A DNA stretch of 64,000 bases, taken from Bog-793 sp963761425. Its GTDB lineage: Bacteria > Actinomycetota > Acidimicrobiia > Acidimicrobiales > Bog-793. The notes under the pieces are model-generated. The model did no database searches. It was not told the origin of the DNA and was given only the letters and a program-made list of their open reading frames with translations. A program made the position numbers and the translations under genes. Shown here piece after piece: positions 49,505 through 58,655 of the stretch; the first letter of the stretch is position 1; the number at the start of each line of letters is the position of its first letter. The stretch is taken from assembly GCA_963761425.1 (NCBI GenBank), contig CAVXGQ010000002.1:124001-188000 (forward strand), in the 5' to 3' direction.

Positions 49505-50673
49505 CCGTTGTGGCCCCCGAATCCGAAGCTGTTGGAGAGCACGGGCCCGGGGGAAAAGGCGCGGGCGACCCCAGTCACGATGTCGAGGTGGATCTCGGGG
49601 TCTTGTTCCTCGAGGCCGGCGGTCGGCGGGATGAGGCCCCGATCGAGGGAAAGGATCGCCGCCGCCGCTTCGAGGGCGCCAGCCGCCCCGAGCGAGTGGC
49701 CGGTGACGCCTTTGATCGAGGTGACCGGGGGGCCCGGCCGCCCGAAGACCTTCTCGATCGCCTCCGCCTCGGCGAGGTCGTTGAGGGGCGTCGACGTCCC
49801 GTGGGCGTTGATGTGGGCGACCTCTTCGGGGCCGATCCCGGCGTCGTCGAGGGCGAGCTGCATGCAGGCGACCGCCCCTTCGCCGCCCGGAGCGGGGGCG
49901 GTGATGTGGAAGGCGTCGGCCGTCGAGGCCGCGCCGAGCACCTCGGCGTAAATGCGGGCGCCCCGGGCGCGCGCGTGCTCGAGCTCCTCCAGGAGGAGGG
50001 CGCCACCGCCCTCGGCGATGACGAAACCGTCTCGCCGGCGGTCGAACGGCCGGGAGTGCCCCGAGGTCGAGAGCGCCCTCATGTTGGCGAAAGCGGCGAT
50101 GCCGATCGGATCGAGACCGCCGGCCGGAGAGATCGCCGCCTCGGCTCCACCGGCTATGACCACGTCGCAACGGCCGTCGCCGATGAGGCGGAAGGCGTTG
50201 CCGATGGCGTGGGTCGCCGAGGCGCACGCCGTGACGACCGTTTCGCACGGGCCGTGCCATCCCAAGCGGATCGAGATCGCCGCGGCGCCGGCGTTGCCCA
50301 TCATCATCGGCACCAGCCGCGGCGAGACCCAGCGCGGGCCCTTGGCGGCCATCAGGATGATCTGCTCCTGCATGGTCGCCAGCCCGCCGGTGCCCGTGCC
50401 GAAGATCACCCCGGCCCGGCCCGGATCGACGCCGAGCTCACCCGCGTCGTCGAGGGCGAGCTGCGCGGAGGCGACGGAGAACTGGGCGAACCGGTCGGTC
50501 TGACGGGCCTGCTTGGCGTCGAACCAGACCGACGGGTCGAACTCCTCTACCCATTGGGGTCCTTGGGCGGCGGGGCCCGACAGGCCCGCGAAGAAGGCCT
50601 CCTTGCCGATGCCGCAGGACGCGAGCACGCCCAGGCCGGTAACGGCGACCCGGCGCCGGGGGCCCCGGGGCAT
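49474..50673 (-). CDS. fabF: Beta-ketoacyl-ACP synthase II
   Basis: 399 residues from ATG 50673, overlapping the acpP stop (TGATG). Thiolase fold with catalytic Cys in VVTACASATHAIG, His in INAHGTSTPLND and GVTGHSLGAAGA, and the C-terminal NSFGFGGHNG. Elongates acyl-ACP with malonyl-ACP. Last dedicated gene of the fab operon; the open frame continues upstream through acpP only as a shadow. Confidence 0.94.
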   Translation of the reverse strand: MPRGPRRRVAVTGLGVLASCGIGKEAFFAGLSGPAAQGPQWVEEFDPSVWFDAKQARQTDRFAQFSVASAQLALDDAGELGVDPGRAGVIFGTGTGGLATMQEQIILMAAKGPRWVSPRLVPMMMGNAGAAAISIRLGWHGPCETVVTACASATHAIGNAFRLIGDGRCDVVIAGGAEAAISPAGGLDPIGIAAFANMRALSTSGHSRPFDRRRDGFVIAEGGGALLLEELEHARARGARIYAEVLGAASTADAFHITAPAPGGEGAVACMQLALDDAGIGPEEVAHINAHGTSTPLNDLAEAEAIEKVFGRPGPPVTSIKGVTGHSLGAAGALEAAAAILSLDRGLIPPTAGLEEQDPEIHLDIVTGVARAFSPGPVLSNSFGFGGHNGCLLFGPVAP

Positions 50674-50912
50674 CAGATCTTGGAGACCACGAGTTCGTAA
50701 GCCTGGCCGACCGTGTCGACCCCGTCGAGCTCGGTCTCGTCCACGGTGATGCCGAAGGCCTCCTCGAGGGCCATCACGAACTCCACGAGGTCGAGGCTGT
50801 CGGCATTCAGGTCGTCGGAGAAGCTCGCCTCCGGCACGATCTTGTCCTCCGGCACCTGGAGCACCTCTACGGCACACTTCTTGAACTTGTCGAACGTGGC
50901 GTCATCGCTCAC
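50673..50912 (-). CDS. acpP: Acyl carrier protein
   Basis: 79 residues, acidic four-helix protein with the phosphopantetheine site Ser39 in LNADSLDLVEFVMALEEAF. GTG 50912 follows GAGGAG. Carries the growing acyl chain for the enzymes around it. The 82-nt gap before it may hold its own promoter or allow higher expression. Confidence 0.96.
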   Translation of the reverse strand: MSDDATFDKFKKCAVEVLQVPEDKIVPEASFSDDLNADSLDLVEFVMALEEAFGITVDETELDGVDTVGQAYELVVSKI

Positions 50913-50994
50913 GGCTCGCTCCTCGTCGCGCAGTCGGTGATCTCTCGGTCCGGGATGCGCCTTCCTTTCCGGCGGGCGGCTCCCATGACCCTAC

Positions 50995-51723
50995 CTAGTG
51001 TCCCATCCCCAGCCCGCCGTCGACTGCCAGCACGGCCCCGGTGACGTAACCGGCCTCGGCGGAGGCGAGATACCCAACCGCGGCGGCGATCTCTTCGGGT
51101 TGGGCGATCCGGCCGAGGGGGACGCGCGAGGCGAGGGCGGCGGTCTGGTCTTCGGTGAGAGCCGCCAGCATGTCGGTCGCCACCATGCCGGCGGTGACGA
51201 CGTTCACGGTGATCGAGCGGCTCGCGACCTCGCGGGCTACCGCTCGGGCGAAGCCGATCTGACCGGCCTTGGCCGCGGCGTAATTGGCCTGTCCGGGGTT
51301 GCCGGCGTAGGCGACGACCGACGAGATGAGGATGATCCGGCCGGCGCGCGCCCTCAGCATCGGGCCGAGGGCGCGCCTCGTGGCGTGGAAACAACCGGTG
51401 AGGTCGGTCTCGATGACCCGCGCCCAGCGCTCCTCGCTCATGCGCACCACCAGCCCGTCGTCGGTTATCCCCGCCGAGCAGACGAGCACCTCCACGCTGC
51501 CGAATTCCGCCTCGACCTGGTCGAAGGCCGCGTCCACCGCCACCGGGTCGGTGACGTCGCAGGCCACGACGTAGAGCGGCCGGGTGCCGGGGTCGCCCTC
51601 TGCCGGGGTGGGTGGGGCGGTCTTGTAGGTCACCGCGACGCGGTCTCCTTCGCCTTGGAACCGGCGCGCGCAGGCGAGCCCAATCCCGCGCGAGCCCCCG
51701 GTGACCAGGACGACCCGGCTCAT
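50995..51723 (-). CDS. fabG: 3-oxoacyl-ACP reductase
   Basis: 242 residues from ATG 51723, overlapping the fabH stop (ATGA). Short-chain dehydrogenase: VLVTGGSRGIGLACA, CSAGIT, catalytic Ser in ILISSVVAYAG and Tyr-xxx-Lys in NYAAAKAG, then VVTAGMVATDML. Reduces the keto group with NADPH in each cycle. No dehydratase gene (fabZ) is in this operon. Confidence 0.92.
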   Translation of the reverse strand: MSRVVLVTGGSRGIGLACARRFQGEGDRVAVTYKTAPPTPAEGDPGTRPLYVVACDVTDPVAVDAAFDQVEAEFGSVEVLVCSAGITDDGLVVRMSEERWARVIETDLTGCFHATRRALGPMLRARAGRIILISSVVAYAGNPGQANYAAAKAGQIGFARAVAREVASRSITVNVVTAGMVATDMLAALTEDQTAALASRVPLGRIAQPEEIAAAVGYLASAEAGYVTGAVLAVDGGLGMGH

Positions 51724-52655
51724 GCGACCCCCCTGCGACCCCAGCGGATGATGCAGGAGGCCCAGGTCATGCCGGCGCCGAACCCGGAGAGCAGGACGAG
51801 GTCGCCCTCGGCGACCCGCCCGGCCTCGACGGCGGCGGTGAGTCCGTAGGGGATCGATCCGGCCGAGGTGTTGCCGATGCGGTCGAGGACGACGACGGTG
51901 CGCTCCATCGGGATGCCGATACGTTCGTTGACCGCTTCGATGATGCGCACGTTCGCCTGGTGGGGGACGAACAAGGCGATGTCCTCGGCTTGGCAACCCG
52001 CCGCGGCGAAGACCTTGCCGATCGAGTCGACCTCGGCGCGCACGGCTCGCCGGAAGATCTCTCGTCCGTCCATTTCGATCGTGCCACCGAGGTCCGCGTA
52101 AAGGAGCGGCACCGCGCTCCCGTCGGCGCCGAGGTCGTAGGCGAGGATGAGGTCATCCCGGGCCCCCGCTTCGAGCACGACCGCCCCGGCGCCGTCACCG
52201 AAGAGGATCGCCGTCGCCCGGTCTTCGAAGTCGGTGATCCGCGACAAGGTGTCGGACCCGATGACGAGGGCCCGCCGCACACCCGTGGAGATCATCGCGT
52301 CGGCGAGCACCAACGAGTAGGTGAATCCGGCGCACGCCGCGTTGACGTCGAGGGCGCCGCCCCAGCAACCGAGCGCCTGGTGGACGCTGGCGGAGGTGGC
52401 GGGGAGCGTTTGGTCCGGCGTCGTCGTCGCCACGATGACGAGGTCGAGGTCCCTGCCCGCGAGCCCGGCACGGGCGAGCGCCGCCCGCCCGGCCTCGACG
52501 GCGAGCCCCCGGGTCGTGCCTCCGACGTGGCGCTCTCGGATCCCCGTCCGCTCGACGATCCACTCGTTGGTGGTGTCGAGACGGGCTTCGAAGTCGGCGT
52601 TGGTCAGCACCTTGTCGGGTAGCGCCGATCCCCAGCCGGTAATGGCGGCCCCCAT
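51720..52655 (-). CDS. fabH: Beta-ketoacyl-ACP synthase III
   Basis: 311 residues. Catalytic Cys in VNAACAGFTYSLV, His in FVPHQANVRIIEAV and Asn in IGNTSAGSIPYGL; N-terminal ITGWGSALPDKVLTN and ERTGIRERH are typical. Starts fatty acid synthesis by condensing acyl-CoA with malonyl-ACP. ATG overlaps the fabD stop by one base. Confidence 0.95.
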   Translation of the reverse strand: MGAAITGWGSALPDKVLTNADFEARLDTTNEWIVERTGIRERHVGGTTRGLAVEAGRAALARAGLAGRDLDLVIVATTTPDQTLPATSASVHQALGCWGGALDVNAACAGFTYSLVLADAMISTGVRRALVIGSDTLSRITDFEDRATAILFGDGAGAVVLEAGARDDLILAYDLGADGSAVPLLYADLGGTIEMDGREIFRRAVRAEVDSIGKVFAAAGCQAEDIALFVPHQANVRIIEAVNERIGIPMERTVVVLDRIGNTSAGSIPYGLTAAVEAGRVAEGDLVLLSGFGAGMTWASCIIRWGRRGVA

Positions 52656-53914
52656 CAGCGCTCCTCCTCGAGGTCTTCGGGAAATGCCCGCAACCAGGCC
52701 ACGGGTTGGCCGTGGAGGACGCGCTCACCCGCCAGAACGAGCACGCCGGCCAGGGTGCCGGCGAATGACGAGCGGATCTCGGTCTGGCCAGCCCACCCGA
52801 CCAGGTCGCCCACCGCCACGTGGACGATCCGGTCCTCGGGCTCGTCCTCCACGATTCCGGTGAGCTTTGGTGTCGCGGCCGCGAAGGTGTCGGAGGGCCG
52901 GAACGGGCCGGTTCCCGGCGAGATGATCAGTCGCTCGACCATCGAGTAGCGCTCGCCGACCAGTCGCTCGGCGGGAGGTCGCTGCGCCGCCGCCCCGGCC
53001 AGCGCCTCGACGAGGGTTTCGAGTTCGGCCGGGGTCGCGACCGAGCAGTTGACGGTGGATCCGGCGGGAAGGACCCGTTTGGCGAGTCCGGTCAGCACGT
53101 CGCCCGGTCCGAGTTCGACGAAGGTGCGTGCACCCGAGGAGAACAAGGTGTCCAAGCTCTGGCGCCAGCGCACTGGGGCGCAGAGCTGGGAAGAGAGCAG
53201 ACCCGGCCAGTCGACGCTGTCGGCATGGGACTTGGCGTCGACGTTGGCGACCACCGCCGGGTCGGGCGCGAAGAAGGTCGCCGCCGCCAGCGCCTTGCGC
53301 AGCTGATCGCGCGCCGGCGCCATGAGCGGGGTGTGAAAGGCTCCCCCGACGGGGAGGGCGACGACCCGCTTGGCACCGGCGGTCTTGGCGAGTTCGGCGG
53401 CCCGTGCCACCGCATCGAGATCGCCGGCGATCACCACCTGGCCCGGTGCGTTGTAGTTGGCGACCCAGACCTCGCCTTCGGCCCGCGCACAGACCGTCTC
53501 GACCTCGTCGTCGTCCAGCCCGAGTACCGCCATCATGGTGCCGGGGTGGTGTTCGGCGGCTTCGACCATGGCGGCGCCGCGGGCCGTCACGAGTTCCAGG
53601 CCGTCTTCGTAGGAAAGGGCGCCGGTCGCGACCAGGGCGGTGTACTCACCGAGGCTGTGGCCGGCACAGGCCGCCGGTTCGAGGCCGAGCCGTTCTGCGG
53701 CATCGAGGAGGACGAGGCTCGTGACGAAGGTGGCGAGCTGGGCGTTGGCGGTGTTGGTCAACATGTGCTGGTCCGCCTCGAGGAGAAGGGACGCGACGTC
53801 ACGCCCCACGACTTCGCTCGCGTGCTCGACGAGCTCGAACGACGGATGGTCGACCCAGCTCGCCCCCATGCCGGGCCGTTGGGAGCCCTGACCGGGGAAG
53901 GTGAACGCCAGCAA
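52655..53914 (-). CDS. fabD: Malonyl-CoA:ACP transacylase with fused biotinyl/lipoyl-like C-terminal domain
   Basis: 419 residues from TTG 53914 (AAAGGGG 7 nt upstream; LAFTFPGQGSQRPGMG start). FabD core to about residue 310: GQGSQ, nucleophile Ser in CAGHSLGEYTALVA, catalytic His in VGGAFHTPLM, LGPGDVLTGLAKR. An extra ~95 residues follow: VERLIISPGTGPFRP, then VAVGDLVGWAGQTEIRSSFA and GTLAGVLVLAGERVLHGQPV. This resembles a biotinyl/lipoyl barrel but lacks the modified Lys (E-I-R in place of a M-K-M type turn). Such a fusion is unusual. It may help hold or position the malonyl-CoA-making carboxylase. First gene of the fab operon. Confidence 0.9.
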   Translation of the reverse strand: MLAFTFPGQGSQRPGMGASWVDHPSFELVEHASEVVGRDVASLLLEADQHMLTNTANAQLATFVTSLVLLDAAERLGLEPAACAGHSLGEYTALVATGALSYEDGLELVTARGAAMVEAAEHHPGTMMAVLGLDDDEVETVCARAEGEVWVANYNAPGQVVIAGDLDAVARAAELAKTAGAKRVVALPVGGAFHTPLMAPARDQLRKALAAATFFAPDPAVVANVDAKSHADSVDWPGLLSSQLCAPVRWRQSLDTLFSSGARTFVELGPGDVLTGLAKRVLPAGSTVNCSVATPAELETLVEALAGAAAQRPPAERLVGERYSMVERLIISPGTGPFRPSDTFAAATPKLTGIVEDEPEDRIVHVAVGDLVGWAGQTEIRSSFAGTLAGVLVLAGERVLHGQPVAWLRAFPEDLEEER

Positions 53915-54029
53915 GCAAACGCCCCTTTCGGACTCCGGACCACGGCGCCGGGCGAGGCGCCAGAGGAACTCGACTGCCCACGTCCTGTGCTGGTTAGGTG
54001 CTGGCAACTCTAAGGAACTGAGGCCGCTG

Positions 54030-54061
54030 ATGCTAAACGAGACCTCGTGACCAGCTGTCAA
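54030..54061 (-). promoter_or_regulatory. Candidate fab operon promoter
   Basis: A consensus TTGACA (54061-54056, minus) is followed by TAGCAT at 54035-54030. The 20-nt spacing is long; GTTTAG at 17 nt is an alternative -10. It lies about 65 nt after the tRNA-Leu gene on the same strand and about 110 nt before the fabD start. Confidence 0.4.
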
Positions 54062-54124
54062 GCAGTTCAAGAAGGTTCGATCGCGCCCGGATTCCTTTGC
54101 TCTCGCCCCTTCTATCTGTGACGG

Positions 54125-54207
<83 letters not shown>

Positions 54208-54302
54208 CCGACGGTCGTGGCCGCGGACCGACGGATCAAGGTTATCGAGCGGCGGATGGTCGTTCCCCGACGTGTCTCACGTCGTCGCGCGAACCTGGCG
54301 CC

Positions 54303-55430
54303 ATGCGGATCGAGGCGGTCGAGCTCCGTCGACTCGAGCTCGAGCTCGTCGAGCCGATGGCGACCGCGACCGGCACCCACCGGCGCCGTCCGGTCGTTTT
54401 GGTGCGCGTGGAGACCGACGGCGGAGGCGGCGAAGGCGAGTGCGACGCCTTGGCCGAGCCGAACTACACCGACGAGCACGCCGACGGGGCGGAGACGGTG
54501 CTCGCCGAGGTCCTGATCCCGTTGCTCTTGGCCCGAGAGGGGGAGGGCGTCGAGGTCGGAACGGCCGAGGAGGCCCTGTCTCGCCTAGAGGTCGTTGCCG
54601 GTCATCCGATGGCCAAAGCCGCCCTGGAGATGGCCTTGATCGACGCCGAGCTGCGCGCCGAGGGCCGTTCGCTCGCCGAAGCGCTCGGCGCGACCCGTCC
54701 CACCATCCCTGCCGGCGCCACGGTCGGGCTCGGCGCCGTCGCCTCGGTCGTCGCCGAGACCCGGGCAGCCGTCGCGGCCGGCTACCGGCGGGTGAAGCTG
54801 AAGATCGCCCCCGGCCGCGACTTCGGGCCCATCGCCGCGGTGCGCCGGGAGCTGCCCGATCTGATCCTCGTCGCCGATGCCAACGGCTCCTACGACCTCT
54901 CGGATCCCGAGCACCGGGCCGGGCTCGCCGCCATCGACACCCTCGGCCTCGCCGCGCTCGAGCAACCGCTTCCGGCCCAGGACCTGGCTGGTTCGGCCCA
55001 ACTCGTCGCCGAGCTGGCGACGCCGGTCGTCCTGGACGAGTCGATCGACTCGTTCGAAGCCCTCGAGGCGGCGCTCGCCGCGCGCGCCTGCTCGGGGGTG
55101 TCGGTGAAGCCGGCGCGCCTTGGAGGTATCCGAACGGCGGTGCGCGTCCACGATCGGTGTGTTGCCGCGGGCGTGTATCTGTCGATCGGGGGGATGCTCG
55201 AGGCGGGCCTGGCGCGGGCGGCCGTGATCGCGCTCGGCTCCCTTCATGGCTTCGATCTGCCCGGCGATCTCGGAGGGTCCGATCGCTATTTCCGTCCCGA
55301 CATCACCGCGCCCCACGAGCTCGTCGACGGCGAGCTGCGCGTGCCGACGGGACCGGGCCTCGGTTGCGAGCTCGACTCGGACGTGGTGCGGGCCCGGACC
55401 GTGAGGAATCGGGTCCTCCGGCCGTCCTAG
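54303..55430 (+). CDS. menC: o-Succinylbenzoate synthase
   Basis: 375 residues from ATG 54303; the frame is open upstream through the tRNA but that part is not coding. Enolase-superfamily barrel: RVKLKIAPGRDF with catalytic Lys, metal ligands in LVADANGSYD, LAALEQPLPAQD and VLDESIDSFEAL, and the second Lys in GVSVKPARLGG. Matches the MenC/NSAR group. Expected role is menaquinone synthesis; N-acylamino-acid racemase activity is possible. Menaquinone use fits an actinobacterium. Confidence 0.88.
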   Translation: MRIEAVELRRLELELVEPMATATGTHRRRPVVLVRVETDGGGGEGECDALAEPNYTDEHADGAETVLAEVLIPLLLAREGEGVEVGTAEEALSRLEVVAGHPMAKAALEMALIDAELRAEGRSLAEALGATRPTIPAGATVGLGAVASVVAETRAAVAAGYRRVKLKIAPGRDFGPIAAVRRELPDLILVADANGSYDLSDPEHRAGLAAIDTLGLAALEQPLPAQDLAGSAQLVAELATPVVLDESIDSFEALEAALAARACSGVSVKPARLGGIRTAVRVHDRCVAAGVYLSIGGMLEAGLARAAVIALGSLHGFDLPGDLGGSDRYFRPDITAPHELVDGELRVPTGPGLGCELDSDVVRARTVRNRVLRPS

Positions 55431-55433
55431 ACT
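55428..55433 (+). promoter_or_regulatory. -10 box, leaderless coiled-coil gene
   Basis: TAGACT ends 7 nt before ATG 55441 and overlaps the menC stop. No ribosome site is present. Confidence 0.4.
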
Positions 55434-55440
55434 TCCCGCC

Positions 55441-55743
55441 ATGCGGCCAGGTCCCACCGATCGCCGCCAACGCGCCGAGCGGCGGCTCTTCGACGTCGCG
55501 GCGCGGCTCAACCGGGCGCGCTCGGAGCTCGAGGTGATCGAGGCGCAGTTCGACGCGCTCGTAGACCAGGCCGATGAGGCCAAGCTGCGTGCCGTGGTCG
55601 CCGAGACCCCCCTCGCCCTGCAGGTGTGGACCGAGGCGCAACGCCACGCCGATCAGATGGGGCACACCCGCGACCGCGCCTTAAAAGAGATTGCCGAACT
55701 CGAACGCGCCCAGGATGAGCTGATCGGCGACCTCCTCGTCTAG
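55441..55743 (+). CDS. Small coiled-coil protein
   Basis: 100 residues, almost wholly helical (RLFDVAARLNRARSELEVIE, ALKEIAELERAQDELIGDLL). No known domain. Common-looking actinobacterial small protein; lies between menC and the ANTAR regulator and has its own leaderless-type -10 box. Role unknown. Confidence 0.65.
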   Translation: MRPGPTDRRQRAERRLFDVAARLNRARSELEVIEAQFDALVDQADEAKLRAVVAETPLALQVWTEAQRHADQMGHTRDRALKEIAELERAQDELIGDLLV

Positions 55744-55844
55744 CGTCCGGTTCTCGGGGCGAGGTTAGGCGGGTCCGCCACCTGGACGGTCGGGGCCGCT
55801 CCCGCCGATGGCCGGCACAAGATGAAGAGGAAAGGGGGCGACAG

Positions 55845-56441
55845 GTGGCCAGGACGGTAGTGATCGCCGAGGACGAGGCCGTCGTGCGGCTCGATCTGTG
55901 CGAGATCCTCGCGGAAGAAGGCTTCGAGGTGGTCGGCGCCACCGGCCGCGGCGACGAGGCCGTCGAGCTCGTCCGCAAGCTGCGCCCCGATCTCGTCATC
56001 TTGGACATCAAGATGCCGGGGATGGACGGGTTACAGGCCGCCGCCGCGATCCACTCCTCGGTGCGGACCGCGGTCGTCATCCTCACCGCCTTCAGCGAGC
56101 GCAATTTCATCGAGCGGGCCCGCGACGCCGGTGCTCAGGCCTACCTGGTCAAGCCGTTCCAAAAAGAAGAGCTCATGCCGGCGATCGAGGTCGCGCTCGG
56201 TCGCTTCGCCGAATCCCAGGCGTTGGAGGCGGAGTTCGCGTCTCTCGGCGACGACGAGGCGGGCCTGGCCGAGCGCCGGGAAACCCGGCTCGCGGTCAAC
56301 CGCGCCAAGGGACTGTTGATGGACGACCACAACATGTCCGAGCCGGAGTCCTTCGCCTTCATCGAAAAGACCGCCACGGAGCGGGGGCAATCGATTCACG
56401 GGACGGCCCAGGCGATCGCCGCCGGATCCCTCGCACCCTAG
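55845..56441 (+). CDS. ANTAR-domain response regulator
   Basis: 198 residues from GTG 55845 behind AAAGGGGG. Receiver domain: acidic pocket IAEDEAVVRLD, phospho-acceptor Asp in LVILDIKMPGMDG, Thr/Lys switch in VVILTAF and AYLVKPF. The C-terminal ANTAR domain (RLAVNRAKGLLMDDHNMSEP, FIEKTATERG) binds RNA hairpins and prevents termination. A partner histidine kinase is not adjacent. It may act on leader hairpins elsewhere; no ANTAR double hairpin was recognised here. Confidence 0.9.
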   Translation: MARTVVIAEDEAVVRLDLCEILAEEGFEVVGATGRGDEAVELVRKLRPDLVILDIKMPGMDGLQAAAAIHSSVRTAVVILTAFSERNFIERARDAGAQAYLVKPFQKEELMPAIEVALGRFAESQALEAEFASLGDDEAGLAERRETRLAVNRAKGLLMDDHNMSEPESFAFIEKTATERGQSIHGTAQAIAAGSLAP

Positions 56442-56515
56442 GGTCGCCCAGCCGCGTCCGGCCCAGGCGTACGGGTTGGCGGGAGTGGACCCGAGGCGCC
56501 GAGGCGGTGGCTCGT

Positions 56516-58414
56516 TCAGGCGACAGCGACCTGGGGCGGCCCCGACTGGCGTCCGCGGGGCGCCGGACGGACACGCCGGAGCTCGGCGACGGTCTTCGCT
56601 GGAAGGGGATGGGCGAAAAGAAAGCCCTGGCCCACGTCACAGCCGAGCGAGGCCAGTTCGTCCAGCTGTTCGTTGGTCTCGATGCCCTCGGCCACCACCG
56701 ATATCTCCAGAGCGTGGGCCATCGCGGTGACGGCGGCGACGATCTGGCGGTCCCGGGCACTGCGTCCGAGGTGCTCGATGAAGCTGCGGTCGATCTTCAA
56801 GATGTCGACCTGGAGGTGCTGAAGGCGCAGGAGGGTCGAGTACCCGGTGCCGAAGTCGTCGAGGGCGAGACGAACACCGAGGGCCGACAGCGCCGGGAGT
56901 GTCGCTTCGACGTCGCGGTCCTCGCCGATCAGGCTGGTCTCGGTGATCTCCAGGCACAGCCGTGACGGGTCGAGGCCATGTTCGGCGATCACCTTGGCGA
57001 CGTGATCGGCGAAGCTCGGATCGCCGAGTTCGAGGCCCGAGACGTTCACCGCCATGGTGAACTCGTCTCGCCAGCCGCCTTCTCCCAGCCAGGTGGCGAG
57101 TTGGCGACAGGCCTCGTCGAGCACGAAGCCGTCGATCCTCCCGATGAGCTCGAGTTCCTCGGCGAGAGGGATGAACTCCACCGGGGGAACGATCCCCCGC
57201 GTCGGGTGGCGCCAGCGGACCAGTGCTTCCACGCCGCACAGGGAGCCGTTCCTGATGGAGAACAGGGGCTGGTAAACGAGGAACAGCTCCGAGGCGTCGA
57301 GGGCCTGTCGCAGCTCGTTCTCCAGCAGGTGATTGGTGGCCACTTGGGCGCGGCGTGAAGGGGTGAAGATCCGGAAGCAGTTCTTTCCCGCCTCCTTGGC
57401 CCGGTACATGGCGATATCGGCGTCTTCCAGGAGTTCGCCGGGCCCGGTGGTCGGATCGCTGGTGACCACGATCCCGGCGCTGGCGGTCACCGTGAGGTCG
57501 AGACCGTGCTTGGTGATGGGCTCGCCGATCGTTCTTACGACCCGCTCGCCGAGCAGACGAGGGTCGTCGGTGTCGCGCAGGGTGCAGAGCAGGACGAACT
57601 CGTCTCCGCCGAAGCAGGCGACGGTGTCGGCCCTCCTCAAAGCGCGCGACAGCCTCCGGGCCACCTCGACAAGCAACTTGTCGCCGGCCTCATGCCCGAG
57701 CGCGTCGTTGATCGCCTTGAAGTCGTCGAGGTCGACGAGCAACAGGGCGATGCGACCAGGGCGGCGCTCCAGGGCCAGGAGGGCTTGGGAGAGCCGGTCC
57801 ATGAGGGCGGTCCGGTTGGCCAAGCCCGTCACCGGGTCGTGCAGCGCCTGGTAGGTGAGGGCCTGCTCCGCCTCGACCTGGGCGGTTACGTCCCGCGAGA
57901 TGCCAAAGGTGCCGATGATGACTCCGTGGTCGTCTCGAAGGGCAACTTTGGTCGACTGCACCCAGGCGTCCGGACGGTCGCGGAAGGTTTCTCGCTCGAT
58001 CTTTCCGAGGATCGGTTCGCCGGTTCGGATGACGCGTTGCTCGTCCTCGAAGGCGGCAATGGCGTGGGACTCGCTGAAGATATCGAAGTCCGTCTTGCCG
58101 AGGAGATCCGACTCGGAGAGCCCTGGGGCGTCATCGAGCATGTACCCGCGGCTCAAAAGCAGAAAACGACTGTCGAGATCTTTGAAGTAGACGCGCTCGC
58201 TCGAATTATCGAGCAAGTTGTGCATGCAGAGACGCACGAGTTCTTCTCGCGAACCGTTCTCACTTCGCGAAACGATGCCTGACTTGGCCTGTTCGGTTCG
58301 TGCACCGTTCCCGCCGGAGGGAGCTCTTGACGGCGGAGCGACTCGTTTACCTTGGCGTGGGAGATGAGTCTGGGCCGATTGGCCGCAATGAACAGAGGGT
58401 CGAGATGAGGTCAC
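56516..58414 (-). CDS. PAS-GGDEF-EAL cyclic-di-GMP protein
   Basis: 632 residues from GTG 58414, set by a leaderless -10 box. PAS domain about 70-190 (NSSERVYFKDLDSRFLLLSR, GTFGISRDVTAQVEAEQAL), GGDEF domain about 195-355 with CFGGDEFVLL and inhibitory-site RRAD five residues before it, EAL domain about 370-610 with GVEALVRWRHPTRG, CLEITETSLI, LDDFGTGYSTL and LKIDRSFIEHLG. Key residues of both catalytic sites are kept, so it may both make and break c-di-GMP under PAS control. Soluble: no membrane helices. Confidence 0.92.
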   Translation of the reverse strand: MTSSRPSVHCGQSAQTHLPRQGKRVAPPSRAPSGGNGARTEQAKSGIVSRSENGSREELVRLCMHNLLDNSSERVYFKDLDSRFLLLSRGYMLDDAPGLSESDLLGKTDFDIFSESHAIAAFEDEQRVIRTGEPILGKIERETFRDRPDAWVQSTKVALRDDHGVIIGTFGISRDVTAQVEAEQALTYQALHDPVTGLANRTALMDRLSQALLALERRPGRIALLLVDLDDFKAINDALGHEAGDKLLVEVARRLSRALRRADTVACFGGDEFVLLCTLRDTDDPRLLGERVVRTIGEPITKHGLDLTVTASAGIVVTSDPTTGPGELLEDADIAMYRAKEAGKNCFRIFTPSRRAQVATNHLLENELRQALDASELFLVYQPLFSIRNGSLCGVEALVRWRHPTRGIVPPVEFIPLAEELELIGRIDGFVLDEACRQLATWLGEGGWRDEFTMAVNVSGLELGDPSFADHVAKVIAEHGLDPSRLCLEITETSLIGEDRDVEATLPALSALGVRLALDDFGTGYSTLLRLQHLQVDILKIDRSFIEHLGRSARDRQIVAAVTAMAHALEISVVAEGIETNEQLDELASLGCDVGQGFLFAHPLPAKTVAELRRVRPAPRGRQSGPPQVAVA

Positions 58415-58420
58415 GCAGCG

Positions 58421-58426
58421 AGAGTA
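58421..58426 (-). promoter_or_regulatory. -10 box, leaderless GGDEF-EAL gene
   Basis: TACTCT on the minus strand, 6 nt before the GTG at 58414. The 240-nt gap to the next gene also contains a TGACC/GGTCA inverted repeat and no gene. Confidence 0.45.
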
Positions 58427-58655
58427 ATTGGGGCTATCAATAGAGCCCTGATCTTCGGCACGGATTGGTCAGCAGAAATGACCAACGTAGGTCATGGTTC
58501 GCGGGCTGAAACGGCCCATTCGCGCCGGGAAGCACGACCGTGTCTGTAGAGAGGTTCGCAAACCAGTGGCTTCGTCGAGACGGCAGGACATGGCCGATGG
58601 GGGTCCGGCGCTGGGTCGAATTCACCGAACGCCGGCCAATTAGGGCACCGGTCGG

